A DNA stretch of 64,000 nt. It comes from Bacillus sp. ISL-34. GTDB lineage: Bacteria; Bacillota; Bacilli; Bacillales; DSM-1321. The position numbers were made by a program, and so were the translations under genes. Location of the stretch: the NCBI RefSeq assembly GCF_018613325.1, contig NZ_JAGGQJ010000010.1, positions 42,007-106,006 on the forward strand. Reading direction: 5' to 3'. Below, one piece after another: positions 57,016-63,827 of this stretch. The notes below the pieces were generated by a model. That model saw only the letters and a list, made by a program, of their open reading frames with translations, was not told where the DNA came from and did no database searches. Numbering within the stretch: position 1 is the stretch's first letter; every line of letters starts with the position of its first letter.

Positions 57016-57098
57016 AACTAACAGGTACTTTACTTACTTCAATAAGGGAGGTTGCTGACGCAACCTTTTTGTTATGGAACTAACGGGGCAGGTTAGTT
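57016..57098 (+). repeat. Dispersed repeat, full copy
   Basis: Left end AACTAACAGGTAC, central hairpin GGTTGCTGACGCAACC with T-run, right palindrome AACTAAC-GGGGCAG-GTTAGTT, perfect in both 7-bp arms. It starts 19 bp after the stop of the YesK-like gene. Confidence 0.88.
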
Positions 57099-57198
57099 CT
57101 AGAAGGAATTTCCATTTTACACACAAATGAAAAGGTGTTAAATGGTATGATTAAATAAAAAATTGTACCGAGCTTGATTTTTAGGGGGAAATATATTC

Positions 57199-57429
57199 TT
57201 GAAAATAGTTAGAATTATCTTAGCAATAGTGGTTATTGTTCTATCGGGTTATAGTCTAATAACTCAAACCTTGGAGTTAATGCCGTATTATATGTTTTTC
57301 CTTGGGGCACTAATATTGGTGATAGGATTAGCCGAACTTCAAAAAGACAGAAAAGTTTGGGGGTATATGAATATTGCTATCTCTTTATTTGTTTTCTTTG
57401 CTTCCATACAGGATTTCTTAATGAACTAA
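57199..57429 (+). CDS. YczI/DUF3953-like small membrane protein
   Basis: 76 residues with three short hydrophobic helices: IVRIILAIVVIVLSGYSLIT, LMPYYMFFLGALILVIGLAE, and a C-terminal ISLFVFFASIQDFLMN. The order and the PYYMFFLGAL segment match the YczI/DUF3953 family. TTG start after GGGGGAAA. Its stop codon TAA is formed by the first bases of the following repeat element. Confidence 0.7.
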   Translation: MKIVRIILAIVVIVLSGYSLITQTLELMPYYMFFLGALILVIGLAELQKDRKVWGYMNIAISLFVFFASIQDFLMN

Positions 57430-57489
57430 CAGGTGCGTTAGCTGAGGATCAGAGCTGTCTTTAAGGCAGCTCTTTCTTTATGCAACTAA
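57424..57489 (+). repeat. Dispersed repeat, left part (split by an IS110 element)
   Basis: Left palindrome AACTAAC-AGGTGC-GTTAGCT and central hairpin AGCTGTCTTTAAGGCAGCT with T-run, ending at GCAACTAA where the IS begins. The missing right end is at 59108-59124. Confidence 0.88.
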
Positions 57490-57624
57490 ACCAGCTAATA
57501 GTTTGTCAACATTTTTCAATAAAAAGATAAAAACATACGTGATATACTAAAAATAGGCATACCAAATAACCTTCCTTCAGACTCTTATTTGGAAGGTTTT
57601 GTTCTATTTAGTTAAATATAAATT

Positions 57625-58860
57625 TTAAACAATATCTTGGAAAGTCATTTTGTTCTTTAATAGAGCAAAAATCCAGTGTAAGAGCTTATTTACACAGGCT
57701 ATGACAGCTACCTTATATGGCTTTCCTTCTTCGCGTTTCTTGTCATAAAAAACGCGTAGCTTCTTATTTCGAGGGATAATTTCATCAGTTGTCTTAGACT
57801 TCCGGCAATCACGAATAGCACAACGAACCGCCATATATAAGGCATGTCGAAGTCTGCTAGAACCTCTTTTAGTGATTCTATTTTTGGTAGCTGTAAACTT
57901 ACCGGATTCGAATACACTAGGATCAACTCCAGAGAAAGCTACAAGTTTTTTAGGATTATTAAATCGATCTATCTCACCAATTTCAGAAATAATCGTTGCC
58001 GCGATCTTTTCTCCGATACCTGGGATAGATTTGAGGATCTTATATTCTTCAATTTCTTTAGCGAGGGCGTCTATCTCTGCCTCTAACTTTGATAGATGCT
58101 CTTTGTACTGAAGAAGAATATTTATATACATACCAAGGCTTAAAATATGACTCTGATAGACTGTCTTTTCAAAAGGGTTACGAGCTGCCGCAGCTTTAAG
58201 CTGTATCGCTTTTTCATTTGCCCATTTAATTGACCTACTCTTGCATAACTCAAATATCCTTGCTGTCATTGCTTCTTCACTTGCCTTCAAAATGTCCTCT
58301 GAAGAGGGGAACTCTGAAAGAGTTAAGAGTGACACCACAGAATATAAATCTCCAAAAACTCCTTTATATTCAGGAAACACTTGTTCAAGCACTGCCTGAA
58401 ATTGAAGCTTTGTTTGAATCATAACGCCAGTTATGTTCTCGTGTTGTCTTGTGAGATTACGAAGGTTCAATAACTGGACTCCACGCTTTTTATATGGCTC
58501 TAATTCTTCTTTATAAAACAACTCACAGAGAAGATAGGCATCAATGGCATCTGTTTTTACCTTTCTTAAGCTTGATCCTCTTGCCTTATATGAAATCAAT
58601 GGATTAATGATAATCAATAAATATCCTCGTTCTTCCAAGTAATGAACGACTGGAGTTTGATAATGTCCAGTGGCTTCTAAAACGACTGAAGGCTTCTGAC
58701 CAGACTCTTCCTTTACATCCTCAAGAAACGCTACAAGTAAATTAAGCCCCTCAACAGTATGAGTTATTTTAAAACTCTTTTGATAAGGTTTACCCTTATC
58801 CAAAAATGCTTGAACCTGACTTTCCCCTTTTGATATATCCAGACCAACGACTGGATTCAT
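57625..58860 (-). CDS. IS110-family transposase (DEDD recombinase)
   Basis: 411 residues. The N-terminal RuvC-like DEDD domain has GLDISKGESQVQ at residues 5-16, VLEATGHYQ near 60 and KTDAIDAYLLCEL near 101. A coiled linker follows (HLSKLEAEIDALAKEIEEY), then a C-terminal Tnp20 domain with SIPGIGEKIAATIISEIG and LVAFSGVDPSVFESG near 312, which holds the catalytic serine. AGGAGGAGAT lies before the ATG. Such enzymes act on bridge-RNA-paired target and donor DNA. Confidence 0.93.
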   Translation of the reverse strand: MNPVVGLDISKGESQVQAFLDKGKPYQKSFKITHTVEGLNLLVAFLEDVKEESGQKPSVVLEATGHYQTPVVHYLEERGYLLIIINPLISYKARGSSLRKVKTDAIDAYLLCELFYKEELEPYKKRGVQLLNLRNLTRQHENITGVMIQTKLQFQAVLEQVFPEYKGVFGDLYSVVSLLTLSEFPSSEDILKASEEAMTARIFELCKSRSIKWANEKAIQLKAAAARNPFEKTVYQSHILSLGMYINILLQYKEHLSKLEAEIDALAKEIEEYKILKSIPGIGEKIAATIISEIGEIDRFNNPKKLVAFSGVDPSVFESGKFTATKNRITKRGSSRLRHALYMAVRCAIRDCRKSKTTDEIIPRNKKLRVFYDKKREEGKPYKVAVIACVNKLLHWIFALLKNKMTFQDIV

Positions 58861-59038
58861 TCTAAATCTCCTCCTGTTCTAGTGGATTACCGGTACCCCT
58901 ATTTCCCCTTGCAGTGTCACAGCTTCGCTTGTTATACGAGATCTACGTCCCAACCAGCCTAATCATGTTTCTACAAGTAGGGGGCAAACTGTTTAGTTGA
59001 CGGGGTCTATCCCCACGAGCAGGTACGTTTTGCCCCGG
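58861..59038 (-). ncRNA. Probable IS110 bridge RNA
   Basis: The 178 nt between a predicted promoter and the transposase start match the place and length of known IS110-group bridge RNAs. On the minus strand, CAACTAAA (58992-58999) equals the repeat sequence left of the insertion and TGCCCC (58981-58986) is complementary to GGGGCA right of it. GCTGGTT (58952-58958) is complementary to AACCAGC at the IS end (57489-57495), and GCGAAG (58923-58928) can pair with TTCG at the other end. These look like the target and donor loops. RNA ends are estimates. Confidence 0.75.
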
Positions 59039-59044
59039 CTACCG

Positions 59045-59097
59045 TTATAATAAAACCATATAAAAAATGGTCAACCAGAAATATTTTCTGGCTGACC
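59045..59097 (-). promoter_or_regulatory. IS promoter and terminal hairpin
   Basis: On the minus strand TTGACC (59069-59074) is followed 16 bp later by TATTAT (59047-59052), a good promoter for the bridge RNA and transposase. The -35 box lies in the arm of a hairpin (59069-59097, GGTCAACCAGAAA / TTTCTGGCTGACC, one mismatch). Confidence 0.6.
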
Positions 59098-59107
59098 TTA
59101 TAATACG

Positions 59108-59124
59108 AACGGGGCAGGTTAGTT
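59108..59124 (+). repeat. Dispersed repeat, right part (split by an IS110 element)
   Basis: AAC-GGGGCAG-GTTAGTT, the right end of the copy whose left part is at 57424-57489. Confidence 0.88.
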
Positions 59125-59168
59125 CAATAGAGGTTATATTAATTATTATGTTGAATTTAACTACTTTA

Positions 59169-59194
59169 GCCGCCATTTTGTTTGGCGGTTTTCT
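59169..59194 (+). terminator. Intrinsic terminator
   Basis: AGCCGCCA and TTGGCGGTT-like arms around a short loop, followed by TTTTCT. It lies between the split repeat and the sigma-factor operon and insulates the latter from IS transcripts. Confidence 0.7.
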
Positions 59195-59232
59195 ATTGCC
59201 AATAAAAAATTAATAAAAAATATAATATACTT

Positions 59233-59259
59233 TGTAACGAAATTACCTTGAATCGGATA
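59233..59259 (+). promoter_or_regulatory. Possible ECF-type autoregulatory promoter
   Basis: TGTAAC at 59233-59238 resembles the AAC-containing -35 of ECF sigma promoters. CGGATA at 59254-59259 could be the -10, with 15 bp between. Autoregulation is usual for ECF operons, but this match is partial. Confidence 0.45.
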
Positions 59260-59281
59260 TATAGAGAAAGGAGGAAAAGGC

Positions 59282-59770
59282 TTGGGAGAACTAGATGAAA
59301 TTTATTGCAATTATGCTGAAGAAGTATTCAAATATCTAATGTGTCTTTGTCACAACGCAGATTTATCAGAAGAACTAACACAAGAAACCTTCTATCAAGC
59401 TGTAAAATCCATTGATAGATATAATGGTGAATGTAAGATGTCAGTTTGGCTTTGTCAAATAGCGAAGCACTCCTATTATAAGCATCTTGAACGTAATAAG
59501 AAACAACAAAGGCATATGTTTCAAGATGACACTTTACATACTTCTCCTGAAGCTGAATTTATTCATTCGGAAGACAAAATTGCCCTATACCGAATAATAC
59601 ACTTACTTGAAGAACCATATAAAGAGGTTTTACTTTTGAGAATCTTAGGTGGTCTTAGTTTCAAAGAAATAGGAGAAATTCAGCTGAAAAATGAAAACTG
59701 GGCGAGAGTTACTTTTTATAGGGCTAAGATGAAATTAAGGGAAAGGGGTAAGGGTAACAATGGACAATAA
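59282..59770 (+). CDS. ECF-type RNA polymerase sigma factor
   Basis: 162 residues. Region 2 has LSEELTQETFYQAVKSIDRY near residue 30 and VWLCQIAKHSYYKHL near 53. Region 4 has LEEPYKEVLLLRILGGLSFK near 110, followed by an HTH. TTG start after AAAGGAGGAAAAG. Its end overlaps the anti-sigma gene by 11 bp. The pair fills one interval between repeat elements. Confidence 0.92.
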   Translation: MGELDEIYCNYAEEVFKYLMCLCHNADLSEELTQETFYQAVKSIDRYNGECKMSVWLCQIAKHSYYKHLERNKKQQRHMFQDDTLHTSPEAEFIHSEDKIALYRIIHLLEEPYKEVLLLRILGGLSFKEIGEIQLKNENWARVTFYRAKMKLRERGKGNNGQ

Positions 59771-60635
59771 ATGCAATATAGTGAGAGATTTACTTCCATC
59801 TTATATCGATCATTTGTGCAGCCAAGATAGTATTCATTTTATTGAGGAACATATGAAATCGTGTAAAAAATGTAGAGAAGTATTAGAAAGTATGAAAAAT
59901 GATGTTGATTTTAACGATGAGATAGATGAAGTTTATAAAGTGGAAGTAAAGAGACCATTCCAAAAAGTATCCAGATTCTTCAACGGTCAAAAGAAACTGA
60001 CGAATTATTTACTTCTAGCAACACTTTTCTCCTTGCTGTTTGGATTCATTTTTCTAATCCATTCGATTATAAAGTTTAGTGAACATAGAGAAGAAGTAAC
60101 TAAGCTAGAAGTAGTAGAACACGAAAAAGAAGCCATTATGGATGATGTATTTCATATTCTTGGAGCCTCAACAGAAGTGACTGAAAAAGAAGAAAAACAA
60201 CTTCTTACCATATTTAATAAGTATAATAAAAAACTTAATTTGTTAGCTGTTTTTCCAGCAGCAGATATAGAAGATTGGTTACAGGAAAATGCTTCTGTAA
60301 AACAGAAACCTACAACGATCTATCCTATTGAGTACAATGAAGCTGCCATCATCATTGGAAATAAAGGGATGGTTAGGAAGGATGAGCCTATTACCCCTAG
60401 TGGTTACGACTTAGGAACTGTTGTGATGGCGAAAAATCGGTGGGTCATTCAATATGAATATAAAAGTTCGTATGAACAGACTATTGAGAGACATCACCAA
60501 TTAACCTATTACGGACCAAGCACGTGGAGTATTTTTCAGGCACCGATATTATTATTTACTTTATTTAGTGTTCTTTTGATATTTTGGATATTCTTAATGA
60601 GACAAAATAAACGTCTTAAAGATGTAATGGGATAA
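59760..60635 (+). CDS. Zinc-finger anti-sigma factor, membrane-bound
   Basis: 291 residues. The N-terminal anti-sigma zinc-binding segment has CNIVRDLLPSYIDHLCS at residues 5-21 and HMKSCKKCREVLE near 31-43 (H-x3-C-x2-C). One membrane helix lies near 80-100 (YLLLATLFSLLFGFIFLIHS), an extracytoplasmic domain follows, and there is a second helix near 265. It would hold the sigma factor until an envelope signal arrives. Translationally coupled to the sigma gene. Confidence 0.88.
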   Translation: MDNKCNIVRDLLPSYIDHLCSQDSIHFIEEHMKSCKKCREVLESMKNDVDFNDEIDEVYKVEVKRPFQKVSRFFNGQKKLTNYLLLATLFSLLFGFIFLIHSIIKFSEHREEVTKLEVVEHEKEAIMDDVFHILGASTEVTEKEEKQLLTIFNKYNKKLNLLAVFPAADIEDWLQENASVKQKPTTIYPIEYNEAAIIIGNKGMVRKDEPITPSGYDLGTVVMAKNRWVIQYEYKSSYEQTIERHHQLTYYGPSTWSIFQAPILLFTLFSVLLIFWIFLMRQNKRLKDVMG

Positions 60636-60674
60636 TATATTTACAGTTCTTATTTTACTAAGAGCTAGTTCTTC

Positions 60675-60755
60675 AACTAACGGGTGCTTTACGTCAATAA
60701 GAGAGTTGCTTTGGCAGCTCTTTTTTTCTTATGGAACTATCGGGGCAGGATAGTT
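60675..60755 (+). repeat. Dispersed repeat, full copy
   Basis: Left end AACTAACGGGTGC, central hairpin GAGTTGCTTTGGCAGCTC with T-run, right palindrome AACTATC-GGGGCAG-GATAGTT, in which both arms changed together so pairing is kept. It lies 39 bp after the anti-sigma gene. Confidence 0.88.
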
Positions 60756-60830
60756 CATTAAGTAAGAATGTCTTTTGTGTCGTATAAGACACAAACTGTG
60801 AAATAAAAGTGAAAAAGAAAGAGTATCATA

Positions 60831-61004
60831 TTACTCTTCCTTTCTGTCTATTTTATACTTATCTAGTCTTAATGAAATGTCTCTAAGTATAATGTTTCTT
60901 TCCTTTTGAGTTTTGATAAAGCTGATTAAAAACCAAACAATAAATGCTATTGGAATCAAATAAAAAAGTATACCAGTAAGTGCCATAATGTCTACCCAGT
61001 CCAT
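60831..61004 (-). CDS. Small membrane protein, reverse strand
   Basis: 57 residues with one hydrophobic helix (IMALTGILFYLIPIAFIVWF) and a charged C-terminal tail. ATG at 61004 follows GGAGAGAG. Not recognised. It is the only gene of the array that runs leftward. Confidence 0.55.
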   Translation of the reverse strand: MDWVDIMALTGILFYLIPIAFIVWFLISFIKTQKERNIILRDISLRLDKYKIDRKEE

Positions 61005-61083
61005 TGTTTCTCTCTCCAATCTTTCTATTGGGGAATTATAGCATATTTGTTTGATAGGTTCTTATATTGGTTGACGAAATCCC

Positions 61084-61145
61084 AAACTATCGGAGCTGTC
61101 TTTTAGGTAGCTTTTCCTTTATGCAACTAAAGGGGCAGTTTAGTT
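61084..61145 (+). repeat. Dispersed repeat, shortened copy
   Basis: The left end is reduced to AACTATCGGAGC, with central hairpin AGCTGTCTTTTAGGTAGCT and right palindrome AACTAAA-GGGGCAG-TTTAGTT, in which both arms are again complementary. Confidence 0.8.
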
Positions 61146-61219
61146 CATTAATAACTCATTTATGAATTGATTAATGATAAAATAATGGAATAATTTCCTT
61201 GATTAAATGGGGTGAAGAA

Positions 61220-61468
61220 ATGTATTGGAAATTAAGAATTCCTCTTTTTTTGTTTGTTATGGGTGTTACATCTGGTCTTTATCAAAAGTTTCCTAACCTT
61301 TTTCTTGTAAATACATCTTATTTTATAAGAAGTGTTGTATATATTGGCCTAATTGGAATCATCTTTACTATTTTAGAAAATTCAAAAGTGAATGAAAAAA
61401 AAGTCCATATCATTATTGGGATGGTGTTAATTTTTTCAGGAATTTTATTCGATAATCTAATGGTGTAA
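61220..61468 (+). CDS. Small membrane protein
   Basis: 82 residues with three hydrophobic helices (RIPLFLFVMGVTSGLYQ, SVVYIGLIGIIFTIL, HIIIGMVLIFSGILF). Not recognised. ATG at 61220 follows GGGGTGAAG. A repeat element starts 15 bp after the stop. Confidence 0.6.
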   Translation: MYWKLRIPLFLFVMGVTSGLYQKFPNLFLVNTSYFIRSVVYIGLIGIIFTILENSKVNEKKVHIIIGMVLIFSGILFDNLMV

Positions 61469-61483
61469 AGACCATCCTTAATC

Positions 61484-61563
61484 AACTAACAGGTGCGTAG
61501 CTGAAGATCGGAGCTGTCTTTAAGGCAGTTTTTTCTTTATGCAACTAAAGGGGCAGGTTAGTT
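61484..61563 (+). repeat. Dispersed repeat, full copy
   Basis: Left AACTAACAGGTGCGTAGCTG, central hairpin AGCTGTCTTTAAGGCAGTT with T-run, right palindrome AACTAAA-GGGGCAG-GTTAGTT. Confidence 0.88.
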
Positions 61564-61626
61564 TAATAAGAAATATCAAATTGGTAAAACTACCTATGTA
61601 AAAACCAAACAGGAAGAGGTAGTAAA

Positions 61627-62133
61627 TTGAAATTACTTTTTATACGTTTATTAGTTGTATTTATTCTAATTCAAAACATTCCACTAATAGTTCAAGCTAA
61701 AGAAATCAAATATAATCACGAAAGTATAACTCTTTCTGAAATCAAGAGGAAAGTTGATTTTAATGTAGTTGTTCCTCAAAATATTCCTAATGATTGGACG
61801 TTAGAAATAAAAACATACCCCTGGGATGAGAAAGACAAAATAACTAATTTTAGATTGCACTATATGGATAGCGACGATAAATATTTGCTAATTGGTATTG
61901 AGCAAAGTAAGGGATCTTCTAATAAAGAAATGAACATAAATGCAGAGCAGGTAGATATAAACGGTCATAAGGGCTTTTTTGTAGAATGGGGTAATAGTGG
62001 TGAGTTAGATAAAAAGGGGGAAATTGTTACTGGTGGTTTACTTCGTTGGATTCAAGAAGGAACTTATGTAGAAATGGAGAGCTCACGGGTATCAAGGAAT
62101 AAAATGTTGGAAGTTGCAAGATCAATGAAATAG
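61627..62133 (+). CDS. Secreted DUF4367-like protein
   Basis: 168 residues. A signal peptide (LLFIRLLVVFILIQNIPLIV, cleavage after VQA near residue 24) leads to a domain with KRKVDFNVVVPQNIPNDWTL, then VDINGHKGFFVEW and a C-terminal VSRNKMLEVARSMK. That order is typical of DUF4367 domains, often found with sigma/anti-sigma or sporulation proteins. TTG start after GGAAGAGG. A repeat element starts 7 bp after the stop. Confidence 0.65.
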   Translation: MKLLFIRLLVVFILIQNIPLIVQAKEIKYNHESITLSEIKRKVDFNVVVPQNIPNDWTLEIKTYPWDEKDKITNFRLHYMDSDDKYLLIGIEQSKGSSNKEMNINAEQVDINGHKGFFVEWGNSGELDKKGEIVTGGLLRWIQEGTYVEMESSRVSRNKMLEVARSMK

Positions 62134-62140
62134 TTAAAAG

Positions 62141-62220
62141 AACTAACGGGTGCGTTAGCTGAAGATCAGAGCTGTCTTTAAGGCAGCTTTTTCTTATGGA
62201 GCTAAAGGGGCAGGTTAATT
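62141..62220 (+). repeat. Dispersed repeat, full copy
   Basis: Left palindrome AACTAAC-GGGTGC-GTTAGCT, central hairpin AGCTGTCTTTAAGGCAGCT with T-run, right end AGCTAAA-GGGGCAG-GTTAATT. Confidence 0.88.
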
Positions 62221-62287
62221 GAAGAACTAATATGGTTTTTTATGGTAAAATAAACTTAAATTATTTTCATTAAGGGGTCTACTTGCA

Positions 62288-62455
62288 ATGAAATTAGATG
62301 ATAAAAAGAAAAAGGTACAAATGAAATACAGAGAGGAAATAGGGGAAAAGAAAGAAGTTGGGAATCACAGTAAAAAAATGCTTGTTATTATTACTACAAT
62401 TATTATTATTCTAGTGGCATACTGGGCAAACTCCGTTCTTTTTAAAGTCTTTTAA
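62288..62455 (+). CDS. Small tail-anchored-type membrane protein
   Basis: 55 residues: a charged N-terminal half (KLDDKKKKVQMKYREEIGEK) and one hydrophobic helix (MLVIITTIIIILVAYWANSV) near the C-terminus. AAGGGG lies 11 nt before the ATG. Not recognised. Confidence 0.5.
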   Translation: MKLDDKKKKVQMKYREEIGEKKEVGNHSKKMLVIITTIIIILVAYWANSVLFKVF

Positions 62456-62539
62456 CTGTTTATTTTTGCTGATTCTGGTGACATACCGAGGACAATTTAT
62501 TTCAACCTGAAATCCCTAGATAATTTAGGAGTTGTTTAT

Positions 62540-62707
62540 ATGTTTGATGTTGCATTGTTATTTATTATTGCTTTTGCTGGAGGAATTATTGCTATTATAG
62601 GTTTCTTCGTTATATTAGCTCGAAGGATTTCAGAACCGAAGAAAGCACTTCAACAAAGAATAGGTAATCTCGAAGAAGAGGTTTGGAAATTAAAAAATCA
62701 AAAATAA
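62540..62707 (+). CDS. Small membrane protein with C-terminal coiled coil
   Basis: 55 residues. A hydrophobic N-terminus (DVALLFIIAFAGGIIAIIGF) leads into a short coiled coil (KKALQQRIGNLEEEVWKLKN). TTAGGAG lies before the ATG. The layout resembles DUF4083-type Bacillus peptides, but identity is not certain. A repeat element begins 11 bp after the stop. Confidence 0.55.
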   Translation: MFDVALLFIIAFAGGIIAIIGFFVILARRISEPKKALQQRIGNLEEEVWKLKNQK

Positions 62708-62717
62708 TAATTTAGCT

Positions 62718-62794
62718 TCTAACAGGTGCTTTACTTTAATAAGGAAGGTTGCTGAGGCAGCCTTTTTCTTATGGCACAAACGGGCCAGGATAGC
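62718..62794 (+). repeat. Dispersed repeat, full copy, diverged right end
   Basis: Left TTCTAACAGGTGC, central hairpin GGTTGCTGAGGCAGCC with T-run, right CACAAACGGGCCAGGATAGC. The hairpin is the same variant as at 6046 and close to that at 57016. Confidence 0.78.
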
Positions 62795-62817
62795 AAGATT
62801 GTGAAGGTTTGTACTTA

Positions 62818-62837
62818 AACTAACGGGTGCGTTAGTT
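62818..62837 (+). repeat. Minimal repeat palindrome
   Basis: AACTAACG-GGTG-CGTTAGTT is a perfect 8-bp inverted repeat made only of repeat-family ends, 24 bp after the preceding copy. A terminator hairpin follows (62845). Confidence 0.8.
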
Positions 62838-62844
62838 CCACAAG

Positions 62845-62868
62845 AAGGCCGCCAATTGGGGGCCTTTT
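62845..62868 (+). terminator. Intrinsic terminator
   Basis: AAGGCCGCC and GGGGGCCTT pair around AATT, followed by TTTT. Confidence 0.75.
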
Positions 62869-62995
62869 GAAAGTAAAAAAACACTCATAACTAAACATCT
62901 GGATAGTGTATTTTGAAATAGCCCTGAATTATTAGTTGGAAGGATATTTGAAAAATTTGTAGAAAACAATACTTTAACAATCGGGGGTGACAAAA

Positions 62996-63646
62996 ATGAA
63001 ACAAAATATATGGGAGAAAGAATATAAAAATGTTCATAGTTTATGGGGATTCAATCCTAATAGTACCTTATCTCAATATGTTGAAATGCTTCCTGAAAAC
63101 GGAGAGGTTTTAGACATTGGTATTGGAGAAGGAAGAAATGCCCTTTTTTTTGCTAAACAGGGATATGCTGTTGAGGGTATCGATATTTCGGAAACAGCAG
63201 TAAAACGATGTTTGGAACTTTCGAAAGAGCACAATTTGAATATTAACGCTAAAGTTCAAGATATTACTTCTTTTGAGATTGAACCAAATAAATATTCGTT
63301 AATTATACTTTCTAATGTACTTAATTTTTTTCCTGATAAGGATATTAAAATTATTATCGAAAAGGTGAAAAATGGGCTGATTAAAAATGGGTTGGTATAT
63401 ATTAACGCCTTTGATGATAAAGAACCAGGTAGAAAGAAAGCTCCAGAGAAGTATAAGCAGTTAGCAGAGCATACATTTTATAATGAAAGTTCAAATATGT
63501 TTCTTCATTATTTTACAAGAAGTGAATTAGAAGGCTTTTTTACTGATTATAAAACGATAAGCTTATCTCAGTCTTATGCTATGGACATTTCGCACGGTCA
63601 ACCTCATTTCCATAGCACATTAGAAATAATGTCACAAAAGTCTTAA
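62996..63646 (+). CDS. TehB-like SAM-dependent methyltransferase
   Basis: 216-residue class I methyltransferase. VLDIGIGEGRNALFFAKQGY near residue 38 is the SAM-binding motif I, followed by VEGIDISE, with IILSNVLNFFPD as the motif IV region near 105. The shape fits TehB/thiopurine-type small-molecule methyltransferases. ATG at 62996 follows GGGGGTG. It occupies the last interval of the array. Confidence 0.85.
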   Translation: MKQNIWEKEYKNVHSLWGFNPNSTLSQYVEMLPENGEVLDIGIGEGRNALFFAKQGYAVEGIDISETAVKRCLELSKEHNLNINAKVQDITSFEIEPNKYSLIILSNVLNFFPDKDIKIIIEKVKNGLIKNGLVYINAFDDKEPGRKKAPEKYKQLAEHTFYNESSNMFLHYFTRSELEGFFTDYKTISLSQSYAMDISHGQPHFHSTLEIMSQKS

Positions 63647-63673
63647 AAAAGTTATCATTCTTATAACACTAAT

Positions 63674-63762
63674 AACTATGTTAGCTCCTGAAAAAGGCCA
63701 TCATTTGATGGCGTTTTGAATATAAAAAAATATCCTTAATTAACTAACGGGGCAGGATAGTT
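63674..63762 (+). repeat. Dispersed repeat, last copy
   Basis: Left AACTATGTTAGCT, central hairpin GCCATCATTTGATGGC with TTTT, right palindrome AACTAAC-GGGGCAG-GATAGTT. The central hairpin sequence differs from all other copies while the ends are conserved. Confidence 0.75.
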
Positions 63763-63827
63763 TAAGAAGCTAACTTATTCGAACCTTGATTATTGACTAT
63801 ATTTGTATTGGAGTTAGTATAGTTTCA

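Larger units (their letters stand above)
57490..59107 (-). mobile_element. IS110-family insertion sequence
   Basis: A 1618-bp element inserted in the right palindrome of a dispersed repeat. The dinucleotide AA borders it on both sides (57488-57489 and 59108-59109). Joining the flanks recreates GCAACTAACGGGGCAGG, as in intact repeats. There are no long terminal inverted repeats, as usual for IS110. It comprises one transposase gene, 135 bp after it, and 247 bp before it that encode the probable bridge RNA. Confidence 0.88.
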
